Source of the DNA: Streptomyces rugosispiralis
Lineage (GTDB): Bacteria; Actinomycetota; Actinomycetes; Streptomycetales; Streptomycetaceae
Direction: 5' to 3'
Length of the DNA: 64,000 nucleotides
Assembly: GCF_024505145.1 (NCBI RefSeq)
Contig: NZ_JANIAA010000004.1
Location: 186,001-250,000 of the forward strand
Shown piece after piece: positions 24,451-32,408 of this stretch (its first letter is position 1; every line of letters begins with the position of its first letter). A program made the position numbers and the translations under genes. Below the pieces are notes generated by a model. That model saw only the letters and a program-made list of their open reading frames with translations. It made no database searches and was not told where the DNA came from.

Positions 24451-26775
24451 TCAGGACGCGGGGAGCCCCCAGCGCGGCGCCGGTTCGCCCGCTTCGACCG
24501 GGCGGACCGTCAGATCCGGGCGGTCGCCGCGCGCGGTGACGATCGCCTCCTGGCCCCTGGAGAGCGCGATCCGGATCGTGCCCGCGCCCACGGTCTCGTA
24601 CGGCAGCCGCCGCCCGCGCCCGTCCCGCACCTCGATGGGCCCGTCCAGGGAGTGCCGTACGACACAGGGCGCGCCCGCCTCGCTGCGCAGCCGCACCCAG
24701 CGGGTCCGGCCGCCCTCGCGGGCGGCGCTCAGCAGGAACGCGCCCTGGGTGCGGAAGTCGTGGACCATCAGTTCGCCCCAGGCGGCGGGCAGCGCGGGGA
24801 AGATCCGGATCACTCCGCCCCAGCTCTGGCACACCATGTCGTGCAGCGACTGCGCGGCGGACAGCGGCGTCTCGATGACCGGGCCGGACTCCTTGTACAT
24901 GGTGTTCGGCTGGATGAACCGGCGCATCAGCTCGCCCAGGTACTTGAGCGCGTCCGCACCGCGCCCCATCTGCGCGGACATCGAGGCGGCGCCGGTGAAG
25001 GTGTAGCCCTGGAGCGCGCCCTCGAAGCCGACCCAGTGGTTGAGGGAGGTCTCGATCAGCTCGCGCTCGGCGGGGTCCTCCCAGGTGACCTCGTACAGCG
25101 GATAGACGGCGAGCATATGGGAGTAGTGGCGGTGGGACTTGGCGAAGGGCACGCCCGCGCCGATCATGAAGCCGTTCTCGTCGACGGGGTACGGGGTGAG
25201 CTTGGCCAGCACCTCCCGCCAGCGCGGCGCGGACGGGTCCTTGACGCCGAGAATCCGGGCCGCGTCCAGGAGGGTGGCGCAGCCCCAGCGCAGCAGCATC
25301 AGGTCGTAGTTGCAGTCGGGCGCGTTGACGCCGTACTCGGGCGAGAAGGTGGCGGGCAGATGCAGCTTGCCGTCGCTGCCGGGGGTGAGGAAGTGGAGGT
25401 AGTAGGCGATTGCCTTGCGCAGCAGCGGATAGACCACCTCGCGCAGCACCGACTCGTCCATGGTGTGGCGGTAGGTCAGCCACACGTTGTGCAGCGCCCA
25501 GGTGAGATTGCCGACCTCGGGGGTGGGCGGGTCCTGGCCGGGGATGCCGACCGCGAAGCCGCCGCCCGCCACCGCGCCGCCGTTGACCAGATGGATGTCG
25601 GTGGTCCGGGGGATGCCCGCCGAGTCCTTGCGGTACGGCGCGTCGAGCTGGTTGGAGAGGTTGTCGCGGAATTCGCCGAGCGCCCGTGTCACCGCGTCGA
25701 GTTCGAGGTGGTTGGAGCCGTGGATCAGCCAGTACTCCAGCTGCACATTGAGGTTCCACCAGGTGGCGGGCCACGGGGTGGACTCCAGCCAGGGCCCCGA
25801 GGTGGCCATCACGGGGGCGTCGGCGCGTGCGGCCGCGGCCACCTTGTACAGCTGGATCCAGTAGAAGCGCTGCAGCCGGGCGTCGGGGAGGGAGAGGAAG
25901 CTCTTCCGGTAGTAGCCGTGCCACCAGGCGCGATGGGTGGGCGCGAGGGCGTCGTAGGGGAGCGCGGAGGCGGACCCGATGTCCTTCAGCGCGCGGTCGC
26001 GCGCGGTGCGCCTGGGGTGGGAGTGGGCCACGGTGACGTACAGCGTCCGCCGCCCGGCGCGGGTCCGCTCCCGCCAGGCCGTCACATGCTGTCCGCCGGC
26101 GAGCAGCGGCTGCACGGCGGCTTGGACGCCGTGGTGGTCCTCGACGACGGCCGGGGGGTTGCCGGTGTAGCCGTCGGGCACCGGTTTGAAGTCGACGCGC
26201 GGGCTGATGGCCTCGGCGGGGTGGAACACCCAGCGGAACGCGGTCTCACCGGCGCTCGGGGTCACCTCGATGGCCATGACGGAGCGTGAGTTGTGCACCA
26301 GGGCACGGAGGGTGAGGGTGCCCTGGTCGGTGGTGATGGTCCCGGTCAGCTCGGCGTCGCGCAGCCGCAGCCGCCAGTCGACGGCGGTGATGGCACCCAC
26401 CGGCTCCAGGGTGAAGTACCCGATGGGCAGCCGCGCGAGCCCGAAGAGGGAGCCGAACTCCGGCCGGTGGTCCTGGACCTCGCTGTGCTGCACGTTGAAG
26501 CGCACCGCGTGTCCGTCGCCCGGCTCGGCGTAGATGCCCGAGCCCAGCAGGGCGTTCCCGAGGAAGGGGCCCTCGTACCAGGTCCGCGGCATCTTCTGCC
26601 ACACCATGTCGGCGTCGGCGAGAACCGTGGCCCAGGGGTCCCCCGCGGGGCGGGCGGCCGCGGCGGGGGCCTGCGGCTCGGCGGCGTACGCGGTGGCCGT
26701 ACCGGCGAGTCCGGCGGCGGCGCCCGCGGCCATGGCGGTGCCGACGACGGTCCTTCTGGTGGGTGCGGATGACAT
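24451..26775 (-). CDS. Tat-exported GH95-type glycoside hydrolase (alpha-fucosidase/galactosidase-like)
   Basis: 774 residues; ATG follows GGAG by 4-5 bases. A Tat signal (TRRTVVG, then AMAAGAAAGLAGTATAYA) spans residues 5-33. The N-terminal beta-sandwich (about 55-290) has FLGNALLGSGIYAEPG. An alpha/alpha6 barrel (about 330-650) carries LPATFSPEYG, where the Glu is the likely general acid, and CNYDLMLLRWGC. A C-terminal beta-domain ends the protein. The GH95 family inverts alpha-L-fucose or L-galactose linkages. With the GH29-like enzyme 20 kb away, a second fucose-releasing activity is plausible but not proven. The upstream 125 bases contain its promoter. Confidence 0.8.
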   Translation of the reverse strand: MSSAPTRRTVVGTAMAAGAAAGLAGTATAYAAEPQAPAAAARPAGDPWATVLADADMVWQKMPRTWYEGPFLGNALLGSGIYAEPGDGHAVRFNVQHSEVQDHRPEFGSLFGLARLPIGYFTLEPVGAITAVDWRLRLRDAELTGTITTDQGTLTLRALVHNSRSVMAIEVTPSAGETAFRWVFHPAEAISPRVDFKPVPDGYTGNPPAVVEDHHGVQAAVQPLLAGGQHVTAWRERTRAGRRTLYVTVAHSHPRRTARDRALKDIGSASALPYDALAPTHRAWWHGYYRKSFLSLPDARLQRFYWIQLYKVAAAARADAPVMATSGPWLESTPWPATWWNLNVQLEYWLIHGSNHLELDAVTRALGEFRDNLSNQLDAPYRKDSAGIPRTTDIHLVNGGAVAGGGFAVGIPGQDPPTPEVGNLTWALHNVWLTYRHTMDESVLREVVYPLLRKAIAYYLHFLTPGSDGKLHLPATFSPEYGVNAPDCNYDLMLLRWGCATLLDAARILGVKDPSAPRWREVLAKLTPYPVDENGFMIGAGVPFAKSHRHYSHMLAVYPLYEVTWEDPAERELIETSLNHWVGFEGALQGYTFTGAASMSAQMGRGADALKYLGELMRRFIQPNTMYKESGPVIETPLSAAQSLHDMVCQSWGGVIRIFPALPAAWGELMVHDFRTQGAFLLSAAREGGRTRWVRLRSEAGAPCVVRHSLDGPIEVRDGRGRRLPYETVGAGTIRIALSRGQEAIVTARGDRPDLTVRPVEAGEPAPRWGLPAS

Positions 26776-27024
26776 GACGCTCCAGGGGTGTGAACCGGGG
26801 TGCGGGCGTTCTTCGGCGGGGCGGCGGGGCGCGGCGGCGGTCACGTACATGCATGAGGTTCCTCGATCTGAACCCCTCGGGCATGATGCAGCCCCCATGG
26901 CGGAACCGGAACCCCTCGCGCGTCATAAACATCGGATGGACAGCGGGGATGGCAGGCGGAAATGGCGCCCGCGTGGGGTCAGGCGCACCGAGACCTCGGA
27001 TCTCCGGACCGCTGGGCGGGCGGG

Positions 27025-27621
27025 TTACATGGTCGCCGCCCGCCCGCTGACGATCAGCCCGACGCCGTGCCGGAAGCGGTGCTCGAAGTCGCCGAAGTGT
27101 TCCGTGACCGCGGCGAGGGAGGGGAAGCGTTCGGCGGTGGCCGCCCGCAGCAGTGGCTCCATGCCGCCGATGCCCTGGGCGGCCTGCTCCTCCTGGGTCA
27201 GGCCGAGCGTGAAGTACACCAGCGACCAGGTCCGCCAGCCCGCCTCCGCGGGGCCGTGGCCACCGCTGAGGAACGCGCCCGTCATGGCGTCCGCGAAGCG
27301 CAGGGTGTGCTCCTCGGCGACATACGTCCCGGCCACGACCCGGGCGCCGTCGCGGCGGGAGAGCAGCGCGGCGCGATAGCGGTGGGCGAGCGTCCGCGCC
27401 CGTTCGTCCCAGCGCTCCGGGAGTGGCGCGTCGGCGCATCCCTCGAGCATCGCGTCGGCCATCAGCTCCAGCAGCCGGGGCTTGCTGGAGGCGTGCCAGT
27501 AGACGGTGTTGAGCTGCACGCCCAGCCGCTCGGCCACCTTGCGCATCGTGAGCTTGTCCAGCCCCGCCTCGTCGAGCAGTGCCAGCGCCGCCGTCACCAC
27601 GGCCGTGCGGTCCAGGCCCAT
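27025..27621 (-). CDS. TetR-family repressor
   Basis: 198 residues starting MGLDRTAVV. The helix-turn-helix is LLDEAGLDKLTMRKVAERLG with VQLNTVYWHASSKPRLLEL. The C-terminal half resembles the TetR_C (tetracycline-repressor) class, with long helices around TWSLVYFTLGLTQEEQA. It is divergent from a flavin monooxygenase, exactly the arrangement of tetR/tetX-like or rox-like drug-inactivating pairs. Two copies of the same palindrome lie between them and probably bind this protein. Confidence 0.9.
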   Translation of the reverse strand: MGLDRTAVVTAALALLDEAGLDKLTMRKVAERLGVQLNTVYWHASSKPRLLELMADAMLEGCADAPLPERWDERARTLAHRYRAALLSRRDGARVVAGTYVAEEHTLRFADAMTGAFLSGGHGPAEAGWRTWSLVYFTLGLTQEEQAAQGIGGMEPLLRAATAERFPSLAAVTEHFGDFEHRFRHGVGLIVSGRAATM

Positions 27622-27646
27622 GCCGTCGCTCTCCCTCCGCTTGCGT

Positions 27647-27663
27647 CTTGATCGGGGATCAAG
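27647..27663. promoter_or_regulatory. TetR operator O1
   Basis: CTTGATC GGG GATCAAG: perfect 7-bp arms, 26 bases upstream of the TetR start codon. It shares the core TTGATC-N3-GATCAA with O2. Confidence 0.75.
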
Positions 27664-27681
27664 TCTACTGGGGCCAGTTCA

Positions 27682-27696
27682 TTGATCCTGGATCAA
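27682..27696. promoter_or_regulatory. TetR operator O2
   Basis: TTGATC CTG GATCAA: centre is 34 bp from the centre of O1 and 42 bases before the monooxygenase GTG start. The identical core in both sites implies a common binder, most simply the adjacent TetR. Confidence 0.75.
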
Positions 27697-27730
27697 GAGG
27701 CCGGGGCTGGAACCGAGCGAGGGAGATGGT

Positions 27731-29227
27731 GTGGTGAACGACGTCGTCGTGGTGGGGGCCGGGCCGGTGGGGCTGCTGCTCGCGGCCGAGCTGCGGCTGG
27801 TGGGCGTGGACGTCACCGTGATCGAGCGCGCGGCCGCCCGCAGCCCGCACTCCAAGGCGCTGACCCTGCATCCGCGCAGCCTGGAGGTGCTGGCGATGCG
27901 CGGTCTCGCCGAGCCGTTCGTCCGCGCGGGCGTGCCCGTGCCCACCGGGCACTACGGCGGGCTGCCGGTCCGGCTGGACTTCTCCGTGCTGGACACCCGC
28001 TTCCCGTACACGCTGGTCCTGCCGCAGCTCCGCACCGAGCGGCTGCTTGAGGAGCGGCTGCGGGCGCTGGGCGGGGAGATCCGGCGGCGGCACCGGGCGC
28101 TGGAGGTGCGCCAGGACGCGGACGGCGCCGAAGTGGACGTGGCGGGCCCCGACGGGACGTACACCCTGCGCACGGCGTGGGTGGTGGGCTGCGACGGGGC
28201 CGGGAGCGCCGTACGGACCTCCGCCGGGATCGACTTCCCCGGCACCCGGGCCACGACGACCGGCATCCTCGGCGATGTGGTGCTCGACGCGCCGCCGTCG
28301 GTCCCCTCGGTCGACAACGAGTACGGGGGCTTCCTGATCGTCCCGCTGGCCGACGGACACCACCGCGTCGCGGGCTCCACCAGGGAGTCCCGCACCATCC
28401 CCGCCGACCGGCCGCTCACCTTCGAGGAGCTGCGCGGCCATGTGCGCCAGGTCGCGGGCACGGACTTCGGGATGCGGGCACCCCGCTGGCTGTCCCGGTT
28501 CGGCAACGCGGCCCGGCAGGCGGCCCGCTACCGCGACGGCCGCGTCCTGCTCGCCGGGGACGCGGCGCATATGCACATGCCCATGGGCGGCCAGGGCCTC
28601 AATGTGGGGCTCCAGGACGCCTTCAACCTCGGGTGGAAGCTGGCCGCGGTGTGCCAGGGCCGCGCGCCCGACGGGCTGCTGGACACCTACCACGCCGAGC
28701 GTCACCCCGTGGGGGCCGCGCTGCTGGAGAACACCCAGGCCCAGACCGTGCTCGGGGCCACGTACACGCCCGACGCACGGGCCCTGCGCTCGGTCTTCGG
28801 CCGGCTCCTGGCCGCCCATCCGGCGGTGAACCGGCAGTTCGCCGGGGAACTGTCCGCGCTGGACGTGGCCTACCCGGCGGACGGGGCGGACGGGGCGGCC
28901 GACCGGCTCACCGGCACCCGGCCGGCCGACCGGCTCACCGGCACCCGGGCGCCCGACCTCGGGCTGGACGGCGCGCCCGAGCCCAGCCTGTACCCGCTGC
29001 TGGCCGACGGGCGCTTCGTGCTGCTCCGCCTCGGCCCGGACGGCGATACGGGACGCGAACCGGCCGACGCCCTCGCCACCGCCGCGGCGATCGCCGGGGG
29101 TCCGGACCGGATACGGGCCGTGACCGCGCGCCCGACCACCACCCATGACGGCTGGGCGGGGCCGCGCACGGTCCTGGTGCGCCCGGACGGCCATGTCGCC
29201 TGGGACACCGCGCTGTCCACCAAGTGA
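27731..29227 (+). CDS. FAD-dependent aromatic/drug monooxygenase (rifampicin monooxygenase-like)
   Basis: 498 residues; GTG follows GAGGGAGATG. GAGPVGLLLAAELRLVG is the FAD dinucleotide loop, ERAAARSPHSKALTLHPRS the substrate/flavin region, VVGCDGAGSAVR the DG motif, and RVLLAGDAAHMHMPMGGQGL with NVGLQDAFNLGWKLA the ribityl-binding motif. A thioredoxin-like C-terminal domain (about 395-495) completes the group A architecture seen in PheA, TetX-like and Rox enzymes. They hydroxylate phenolic or polyketide substrates, often for detoxification. A 27-bp duplication at 28898-28951 inserts ADRLTGTRP twice at the domain boundary. Induction by a drug-like ligand of the divergent TetR is likely. Confidence 0.87.
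   Translation: MVNDVVVVGAGPVGLLLAAELRLVGVDVTVIERAAARSPHSKALTLHPRSLEVLAMRGLAEPFVRAGVPVPTGHYGGLPVRLDFSVLDTRFPYTLVLPQLRTERLLEERLRALGGEIRRRHRALEVRQDADGAEVDVAGPDGTYTLRTAWVVGCDGAGSAVRTSAGIDFPGTRATTTGILGDVVLDAPPSVPSVDNEYGGFLIVPLADGHHRVAGSTRESRTIPADRPLTFEELRGHVRQVAGTDFGMRAPRWLSRFGNAARQAARYRDGRVLLAGDAAHMHMPMGGQGLNVGLQDAFNLGWKLAAVCQGRAPDGLLDTYHAERHPVGAALLENTQAQTVLGATYTPDARALRSVFGRLLAAHPAVNRQFAGELSALDVAYPADGADGAADRLTGTRPADRLTGTRAPDLGLDGAPEPSLYPLLADGRFVLLRLGPDGDTGREPADALATAAAIAGGPDRIRAVTARPTTTHDGWAGPRTVLVRPDGHVAWDTALSTK
28898..28951 (+). repeat. 27-bp in-frame tandem duplication in the monooxygenase gene
   Basis: GCCGACCGGCTCACCGGCAC plus CCGGCCG is repeated once with a single difference near the end. 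It encodes ADRLTGTRP followed by ADRLTGTRA in the linker before the C-terminal domain. Confidence 0.9.
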
Positions 29228-29408
29228 GACGCGTTCGGTGGGGCTCGTACGTACCAGCTCACCACGGATGGCTCCGCGCGGCCACCGGGTGCGGAACGCG
29301 GTCCCGGCGGCGGCTCGTTGTCCACTCCCTGAGAATCGGCGCGCGGAGCGTTCAGGCGCTGGTTAATCTGACGACAGATCCGGTTCAGCCGACACGAGGG
29401 AGTGTGCG

Positions 29409-29579
29409 GTGACCCCCGAACAAACACAGAGCGACGACGCGCGCCCCGATAACAGCGGGCGGTTCGTGCAGGCCGCGGAGGTGGGCAGTCTGGAGGTATG
29501 GGCGCGTTCCGCGCCGATTCGACTCGCCGGTTACGAGGACGACCTCGCCGAGCCGCACATCCTCCAGAGCGTGGACTGA
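29409..29579 (+). CDS. Small conserved-looking acidic protein (56 aa), unknown function
   Basis: A 56-codon ORF from GTG with GAGGGAG seven bases upstream, so it is well placed for translation. It starts VTPEQTQSDD and ends EPHILQSVD. The centre reads RFVQAAEVGSLEVWARSAPI followed by RLAGYEDDLAEP. It has no signal peptide, no transmembrane segment and no cysteine, and is strongly acidic. Codon use has the normal GC-rich third positions. I believe similar short proteins exist in other Streptomyces but cannot name a family. It lies upstream of the XRE/metallopeptidase cassette but is separated from it by 280 bases, so it is probably an independent gene. Confidence 0.7.
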   Translation: MTPEQTQSDDARPDNSGRFVQAAEVGSLEVWARSAPIRLAGYEDDLAEPHILQSVD

Positions 29580-29708
29580 TGGGCCGGCGCATGCGCTGAG
29601 AGCGAGGGAGGACACCGGTCCGCGGGCCGCGGCCGCTGGCAACAAGCGGACATCCCGGCCCCCGGCCGGTCGCCTCCCTCGCCTGACGGATTCACTCTTC
29701 TGGCTCAG

Positions 29709-29722
29709 CTACCAACTGGTAG
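29709..29722. promoter_or_regulatory. Palindrome upstream of the XRE cassette
   Basis: CTACCA AC TGGTAG, 6-bp arms, about 140 bases before the XRE gene start, inside an AT-richer stretch that may be the promoter. It could be the XRE operator. Confidence 0.35.
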
Positions 29723-29860
29723 TTAAGTCCTCCACCCCCGTGATGTGGGACCGGGCTGGTGTGCCCCGCCGTGCACATGGCAGGATGCATCGCGCGGCAT
29801 CGTCCGCCTTAACCAACCGTGAGGGTGTGCGAGCCCGGGAGCAGCCGTGAGGGGGCGCAG

Positions 29861-30388
29861 ATGGCAGCGGGTGGAGACAGATCACCGGACGCCGCCGGCA
29901 GCCCGCTGGCGGACCGGCTCAACTACCTGTTCACCACCATGCACCCGCCGGGCGCGCCGTACACCAACGCCTATGTCGCCGAGGAGATCAGCGGCGGCGA
30001 GGAGTACGGCGGGGTGAGCCTGACCGAGCAGTATCTGTCGATGCTGCGCAACGGCAGGCGCACCAACCCCAGCCCGGATGTGCTGCGGGCGCTCGCCAGG
30101 TTCTTCGCGGTGCCGGTCGGTTATCTGCTGGGCGATCTGTCGCCTTCGCAGGCGGAGCGGGTCGAGGAGGAGGTACGGTTCCTCGTCGCCATGCGCGACA
30201 AGCGGGTCCGCAGCATCGCGCTGCGCTCCGTGGGCCTCCCGCCAGAGGTCCAGGACAGCCTCACCACGATCATCTCCCAGTTCCGGCAGCAGATGAACCT
30301 TCCGCCCGAGCCGCCCGGTACGAACGGCGCCGGAGAGGCGGACGGTTCGGGCGGTCCGGACGGCGAGGCGACGAATGGCCGTCGATGA
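29861..30388 (+). CDS. XRE-family regulator of a metallopeptidase cassette
   Basis: 175 residues from ATG (MAAGGDR) with GAGGGGG upstream; in-frame sequence extends further 5' but has no better start. The helix-turn-helix spans about 18-80: LADRLNYLFTTM, AYVAEEISGG, LTEQYLSMLRNGRRTNPS and ALARFFAVPVGYLLGD, which is the late-HTH signature shared with ESX/EspR-like and mycobacterial regulators. The C-terminal part is helical and ends in a Gly/Asp-rich tail. It overlaps the metallopeptidase gene by 14 bases, so they form one operon, as in ImmR-ImmA pairs. Confidence 0.85.
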   Translation: MAAGGDRSPDAAGSPLADRLNYLFTTMHPPGAPYTNAYVAEEISGGEEYGGVSLTEQYLSMLRNGRRTNPSPDVLRALARFFAVPVGYLLGDLSPSQAERVEEEVRFLVAMRDKRVRSIALRSVGLPPEVQDSLTTIISQFRQQMNLPPEPPGTNGAGEADGSGGPDGEATNGRR

Positions 30389-31037
30389 CCCGGAACTCTT
30401 CTCTTCCTGGCGGCGGACCGGAAACGAGGGTGGTACAGGCATGCGAGTGGGCCGGATACGGCGGCGGTGCAAGCAGCTCATCAAGGAGCTCGGGCTGCCC
30501 GCCTCGACCGACCTGCCCGGACTGTGCGACCTCGTGGCCCGCCGTGTCGGACGCCCGGTCCACCTGGTGCCGATGAGCCTGGGCGGTGTGGTCTCGGGGA
30601 TGACCGCCTCCACCGACGAGGACTACTGGATCTTCTACGAGCTCAGGACGTCCCCCTGGCACCAGATCCATATCGTGCTGCATGAAATCGGCCATCTGCT
30701 GCTCGGACACGAGCAGGACCCGGCGGTCACCGAGGACGCGCTGCGGATGTGGACGCCGTCGGTCGACGTGACCACCGCGATGCGCCGCCTGGGGATGACC
30801 CCGGACTTCGCCCGCCACCACTGCTACGACAACCTCACCGAGCGCGAGACCGAGGTGCTGGGCACCCTCCTGATGGAGCGTGTGGTGCCGACCTCGCCGG
30901 ACCACGGGCTACCGCTCGAGGGCCGGGCGGCCGAACTCGCGGCGGCGCTGGGCCCGGCGCTGCGCCATGTGCGCACCGACGGGGTCGGCCGTGCCGATGG
31001 CGCACGCGGTGAACCGGGCGGTGACACCGGTGTTTGA
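30375..31037 (+). CDS. ImmA/IrrE-type metallopeptidase-like protein
   Basis: 220 residues from the ATG inside the end of the XRE gene; an ATG at 30441 (MRVGRIRRRC) with GAGGGTGG upstream is an alternative. The zinc motif is complete: HEIGHLLLGHE with His103, Glu104 and His107. ImmA/IrrE proteins cleave or titrate a partner XRE repressor, which fits the overlapping XRE gene. The C-terminal part past residue 170 is Gly/Arg-rich and overlaps the next gene by about 40 bases. Whether it is an active protease or the toxin of a toxin-antitoxin-like pair cannot be told. Confidence 0.82.
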   Translation: MAVDDPELFSSWRRTGNEGGTGMRVGRIRRRCKQLIKELGLPASTDLPGLCDLVARRVGRPVHLVPMSLGGVVSGMTASTDEDYWIFYELRTSPWHQIHIVLHEIGHLLLGHEQDPAVTEDALRMWTPSVDVTTAMRRLGMTPDFARHHCYDNLTERETEVLGTLLMERVVPTSPDHGLPLEGRAAELAAALGPALRHVRTDGVGRADGARGEPGGDTGV

Positions 31038-32214
31038 CGTCGTCTATCTGTGCTTCGGCGCCGCCGCCTGGGCGATGGCCGGTTACAAGGCCCGGGCCTG
31101 GTTCCGCGACCGCGCCAACGGCGATCTCGGTCTGGCGTGCGTGATGACCGGGGCCGTGGCGAATGTGTTCCTGCTCTCCGCGCCCAGCGTCTACCGCTGG
31201 TTCGACGGTCTGGTGGGCGTCGCCAATCTCGCCATGGTCTTCCTCTACTCCTCCGTCGTGGTGTTCGCCACCGGCGCCCTGGTGCTGCTGCTGCGCTGGA
31301 CGGGCTCCGCGGTGCCGCCCCGCGCGGTGGTCGCCGCCGTGGCCGTGGCGTGGACGGTGGCCGTCGTCGGCTTCGCGGTGGGCCGCCCGGACGCCGTGGA
31401 GCACCCCCGCGACTTCAGCACCGCCTACGCCGACGCCCCCGGAGTGGTCCTCTTCCTGGTGCTGTATCTGGCCATTTTCGGAGCCGGTCTGGCGGGACTC
31501 GGCATCCTGTGCCCGCGCTATGCCGCCAGTCTGGGCGGCTCATGGCTGGCCCGGGGGCTGCGGGTGCTGGCCGCCGGATGCTGGCTGGGGCTGACGTACT
31601 GCGCCTGCAAGCTGATCGGTTTCGGCTTCTCCTGGGCGGGCCATGAGCTGTACTGGCTCTCCAACGGAGTGGCCCCGCTGACCGCCTCGGTCGCGGCCAT
31701 CCTGGTGCTGGCCGGTTTCGCCATCCCCGCCGTGGGCCCGCGGGCCTCCGCGTGGCGCCGCTTCCGGAGGCTGCGGCCGCTGTGGCGGGAGGTCACCGAG
31801 CGGGCCCCCGAGGTGTCCATGGGGCAGTCCGGCTGGACCGGCTGGTGGCCGTTCGCGGATCTGGAGTGGCGGGCCAACCGTCAGATGGCGGAGATCCGGG
31901 ATGTCCAGCGCGGCGTACGCCGTCATGTGGAGGCCCGCGCGTTGGAGATCGCGCATGTCAAGGGCGGCGCGGCGCGACTCGACGATTGGCAACTTGCTGC
32001 CGTAGTGGAAGCAGTGGCCCTCAGACGCGGTTTGCTGAACCAAGCAGACGGACATGTGCCGGAGTCCGCGGCGGACAGCGTGGTGGTGACGACAGGGGCC
32101 GAACTGGTGGAGGAGCACGAGCATCTGGCCCGCGTCGCCGACGTCTACCACCTGCCGCTCGTCGACGAGGTGCTCGCGGAACTGAGGGAGGAGACCGCCG
32201 CCCGGCGGCGGTGA
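30997..32214 (+). CDS. Polytopic membrane protein of the MAB_1171c type
   Basis: 405 residues from ATG (MAHAVNRAV); GTG at 30991 is also in frame. Residues 10-245 contain seven probable transmembrane helices, beginning VVYLCFGAAAWAMAGYKARA and ending ILVLAGFAIPAVGPR. A cytosolic half follows (250-405) with WRRFRRLRPLWREVTERAPE and a helical region ending in ELREETAARRR. Homologues called MAB_1171c-family putative transporters recur next to XRE and ImmA/IrrE-like genes in actinomycetes. No transport motif is evident, so a receptor-like role with the metallopeptidase is equally possible. Confidence 0.78.
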   Translation: MAHAVNRAVTPVFDVVYLCFGAAAWAMAGYKARAWFRDRANGDLGLACVMTGAVANVFLLSAPSVYRWFDGLVGVANLAMVFLYSSVVVFATGALVLLLRWTGSAVPPRAVVAAVAVAWTVAVVGFAVGRPDAVEHPRDFSTAYADAPGVVLFLVLYLAIFGAGLAGLGILCPRYAASLGGSWLARGLRVLAAGCWLGLTYCACKLIGFGFSWAGHELYWLSNGVAPLTASVAAILVLAGFAIPAVGPRASAWRRFRRLRPLWREVTERAPEVSMGQSGWTGWWPFADLEWRANRQMAEIRDVQRGVRRHVEARALEIAHVKGGAARLDDWQLAAVVEAVALRRGLLNQADGHVPESAADSVVVTTGAELVEEHEHLARVADVYHLPLVDEVLAELREETAARRR

Positions 32215-32270
32215 TCGGGGGGATCACAGACGAGGTGGCCCTGGACGGGGGTCGGGGCCGCCCGTGGCAC

Positions 32271-32306
32271 AGGCGGCGCCGGGGAGATTCAGCCCCGGCG
32301 CCGCCT
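32271..32306 (+). terminator. Terminator of the XRE/metallopeptidase/membrane protein operon
   Basis: AGGCGGCGCCGGGG, loop AGATTCAG, CCCCGGCGCCGCCT: perfect 14-bp stem 57 bases after the stop codon. It separates the cassette from the P450 gene. Confidence 0.85.
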
Positions 32307-32408
32307 CCCGGCCACGACTATTCACCACCGGCGTGCACATCGCCTGGACGGGCTGGAATGGTCCACCCGTCCAGGCGCGGGGGACGCCACGGCCTAGAGT
32401 CGGGATCC

